From JAHQVK01 sp036788295 (GTDB taxonomy: Bacteria > Myxococcota > Kuafuiibacteriia > Kuafuiibacteriales > Kuafuiibacteriaceae), in the NCBI GenBank assembly GCA_036788295.1, contig DAIQNR010000016.1:1-64000 (forward strand): a stretch of 64,000 nt of DNA, in the 5' to 3' direction. How positions within the stretch are numbered: the stretch's first letter is position 1; the number at the start of each line of letters is the position of its first letter. Shown in pieces: positions 62,193 through 64,000 of the stretch. Below the pieces are notes generated by a model. That model ran no database searches, was not told the origin of the DNA, and worked only from the letters and a program-made list of their open reading frames with translations. Position numbers and translations under genes: made by a program.

Positions 62193-63584
62193 ATGGCGCA
62201 TCTTTTTGACATCTTGCACCTCGGGTCATCGGGGGCCCGGGCGGCGCAGTTCGGGGTCCGGACGGCCGGCCACAACATCGCGAATGTCAGCACTCCCGGC
62301 TTTCATCGCCGCGTCGTGGCGCAGGAGCAGGTTGGCCTGCCCCGCGTCGCCGTCCCCAAGGTGGGCGACGGGGTGAGGATCATCGGCGCCCATCGGGTGG
62401 TGAACCACGTGCTCGACCGCAGCGCGAGGAACGCCGACGCGAGGGCGGCCGCCTCCGAGGCCCGAGCGAACGTGCTCGGCCGGGCCAACGTCGTGTTCGG
62501 GGACATCTTGGGCGAGGGGCTCTCCCCGGCGCTCGACCGGCTGCTCGCGAGCTTCGAGGAGCTCGCCGCGGCCCCGCAGGACCGGGTTGTGCGCAGGGAT
62601 CTGCTCGCCGCCGCCGAGCGCTTCGCCACCGAGTCGCGGCGCTACGGGCAGCAGATCACCGCGATCCGCGCGGACGTCGATACCCAGCTCGCCACCGAGG
62701 TGGATCAGGTCAACGGCTTGGTCCGGGCGGTGGCCGAGGTGAACCGCCTCATCGGACAGACGGCGGCCCCGAGCCCCGACCTTCTCGACCGGCGGGACCG
62801 CCTGCTCGAGGAGCTGGCCGAGCGGGTGGACATTCGCACCACCGGCCGCGACGACGGCACGCTCGACGTGCACCTGGCCGAGGGGGGCTTCACCCTGGTG
62901 GCCGGACGGTACGCGGCCGAGCTAACCGTCGCCCCCGACCCCGCGGGGGCGAGGCTGCTCGGCCTCGGTTTCGCTGGCGCCCAGCGCGATCTCACCGGGA
63001 CGGTGAGTGGGGGAAAGATCGGGGGGCTGCTCGCCGCTCGCGACCAGGACCTCGCCCCGACGCTCGCCGGGCTCGATCGGTTCGTCTTCGAGCTGGTGCA
63101 GGGAATAAACCAAATCCATGGCGCGGGCTTTGGGCTCGACGGCCAGACCGGGCGCCCGCTGTTTCGGCCGCTGGCCGGGGCGGACGGAGCGGCGAGCCGG
63201 CTCGAGCTCGACCCGACGGTCGCGAGCAACCCGGCGTTGGTGGCCGCGGCCGAGACCCGCGCGCTCGCGGAGGGCGGAAACGGGGTCGCGCTCGCGCTCG
63301 CCGCGTTCCGCCACAGCCGCGTGGTGCAGGGCATGGAGCCGGTCGAGGGCCTGCAGAGCCTGCTGCAGGGGTTTGGAGACGGGGTCTACCGCGCGGAAAT
63401 CGCGGCGGTGTCGAACTCCGACGCCTCGTCGCGGCTTCGGGAACTTCAGCAGTCCGTCTCGGGGGTCTCCCTCGACGAAGAGATGACCGAAGTCATCCGG
63501 TACCGTCAGGCCTACGCGGCGGCGGTCCAGGTGATGCAGACCGCCGACCAGCTCCTTCAGGAGCTGATGTCCCTGCGGCGGTGA
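62193..63584 (+). CDS. flgK: Flagellar hook-associated protein 1 FlgK
   Basis: A 463-residue junction protein. The N-terminal rod-like motif is TAGHNIANVSTPGFHRR. A long helical middle (VFGDILGEGLSPALDRLLASFEEL) leads to QLATEVDQVNGLVRAVAEVNRLI. The C-terminal SVSGVSLDEEMTEVIRYRQAYAAAVQVMQ coil is conserved. GAAGGAG lies before the ATG. Confidence 0.95.
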   Translation: MAHLFDILHLGSSGARAAQFGVRTAGHNIANVSTPGFHRRVVAQEQVGLPRVAVPKVGDGVRIIGAHRVVNHVLDRSARNADARAAASEARANVLGRANVVFGDILGEGLSPALDRLLASFEELAAAPQDRVVRRDLLAAAERFATESRRYGQQITAIRADVDTQLATEVDQVNGLVRAVAEVNRLIGQTAAPSPDLLDRRDRLLEELAERVDIRTTGRDDGTLDVHLAEGGFTLVAGRYAAELTVAPDPAGARLLGLGFAGAQRDLTGTVSGGKIGGLLAARDQDLAPTLAGLDRFVFELVQGINQIHGAGFGLDGQTGRPLFRPLAGADGAASRLELDPTVASNPALVAAAETRALAEGGNGVALALAAFRHSRVVQGMEPVEGLQSLLQGFGDGVYRAEIAAVSNSDASSRLRELQQSVSGVSLDEEMTEVIRYRQAYAAAVQVMQTADQLLQELMSLRR

Positions 63585-63597
63585 ACGAGGAGCGTAG

Positions 63598-64000
63598 ATG
63601 AGAATTTCAACGTCCATGCAATTCAGCCTGGCGCACGGCACCATCGGGAACCGCCGCGCCGAGCTGATGCGCGCGCAGGAGAGCCTCGCCACCGGGCGAA
63701 AGGTGAACTCCTTTGGCCAGGATCCGGCGGGGGCACGCCGCATCCTGCGGGAGGAGTCTCGGCTCCGGGAGGTATCTGCCCATCGCCGGACCTCTCTCGA
63801 GGCCGATCTCACCCTCCGTCTCACCGAGGCGACGCTGGCCGACGCCACCGACGCCTTGCAGCGGGCGCTCGAGGTCTCGGTCCGCATGGCGAACGACACG
63901 TTCAGCCCCAAGGATCGGGAGGTCTCGGCGGCCGAGATCCGAGAGATTCGGCAGCGCCTCGTCGAGCTCGCGAACACCGAGCGCAACGGCCGCTTCCTGT
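63598..64000 (+). CDS. flgL: Flagellar hook-associated protein 3 FlgL, cut by window end
   Basis: The first 134 codons. MRISTSMQFSLAHGTIGNRR, then LATGRKVNSFGQDPAGARRIL (in parts) and a D1-type coiled region are typical of FlgL, which links FlgK to the filament. It continues past the window, so its end is unknown. It follows flgK by 13 bp. Confidence 0.9.
   Translation, partial: MRISTSMQFSLAHGTIGNRRAELMRAQESLATGRKVNSFGQDPAGARRILREESRLREVSAHRRTSLEADLTLRLTEATLADATDALQRALEVSVRMANDTFSPKDREVSAAEIREIRQRLVELANTERNGRFL

Overview
The window is a high-GC (roughly 70% by eye) bacterial chromosome segment whose gene content points to a flagellated Myxococcota or other former deltaproteobacterial lineage. 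The pointers are a DUF2330 protein ending in a MYXO-CTERM-like tail (9998-11575), Cys-rich repeat lipoproteins, DUF4388 and PilZ/pseudo-receiver proteins, a RegB/RegA redox pair, and sigma-54-type promoters on flagellar operons. A run of exactly 100 N (14074-14173) marks a scaffold join, so this is a draft or metagenome-derived assembly. No tRNA, rRNA, CRISPR array, insertion sequence or prophage was seen.

Left half (1-29.7 kb), housekeeping and accessory genes in short operons. An AstE/AspA-type zinc hydrolase lies with a Cys-rich lipoprotein. A solitary nuoL is followed by an outer-membrane-type protein and a class IV PLP aminotransferase, convergent with gluQ. A PilZ-like protein comes next, then a small divergent pair resembling a flagellin core and a FliS chaperone, then a DUF2330 protein with an overlapping lipoprotein. 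The rtcB-rtcA RNA-repair pair follows, with rtcA carrying in-frame heptapeptide repeats at the assembly gap. After it come a kynureninase-like gene with regB-regA, a DHPS-like plus SDR pteridine pair, an FAD oxidoreductase, a small conserved-looking ORF, a rhomboid protease, an SPFH protein, a DUF4388/TPR protein, then ffh, ddl and an APC permease.

Right half (29.7-64 kb), one large flagellar locus in two blocks facing away from a central NtrC/FlrC-type activator (42541-43974). The minus-strand block reads TPR protein, a degenerate sigma-54 AAA-like protein, flgB, flgC, fliE, fliF, fliG, fliH, fliI, motE-like, fliK, flgD, flgE. The plus-strand block reads fliL, M, N, O, P, Q, R, flhB, flhA, flhF, flhG, fliA, cheY, cheZ, then (after a minus-strand fliJ-like gene) flgF, G, A, H, I, J(M23), M, N-like, K and a truncated flgL at the window edge. 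Together these supply the MS and C rings, export gate, rod, P and L rings, hook, hook-length control, hook-filament junction and the sigma-28/anti-sigma switch. No motA/motB, fliD or full-length flagellin is seen here.

Regulation visible in sequence: near-consensus sigma-54 elements precede the TPR-flgB block and fliL, a weaker one precedes flgF, and sigma-28-like elements precede cheY and flgM. Several non-flagellar genes have -35/-10 pairs so close to their start codons that leaderless or near-leaderless mRNAs are likely. The most novel-looking items are the AAA-like protein without Walker or GAFTGA motifs (39633-40172) and the flagellin-like/FliS-like pair (8383-9718).
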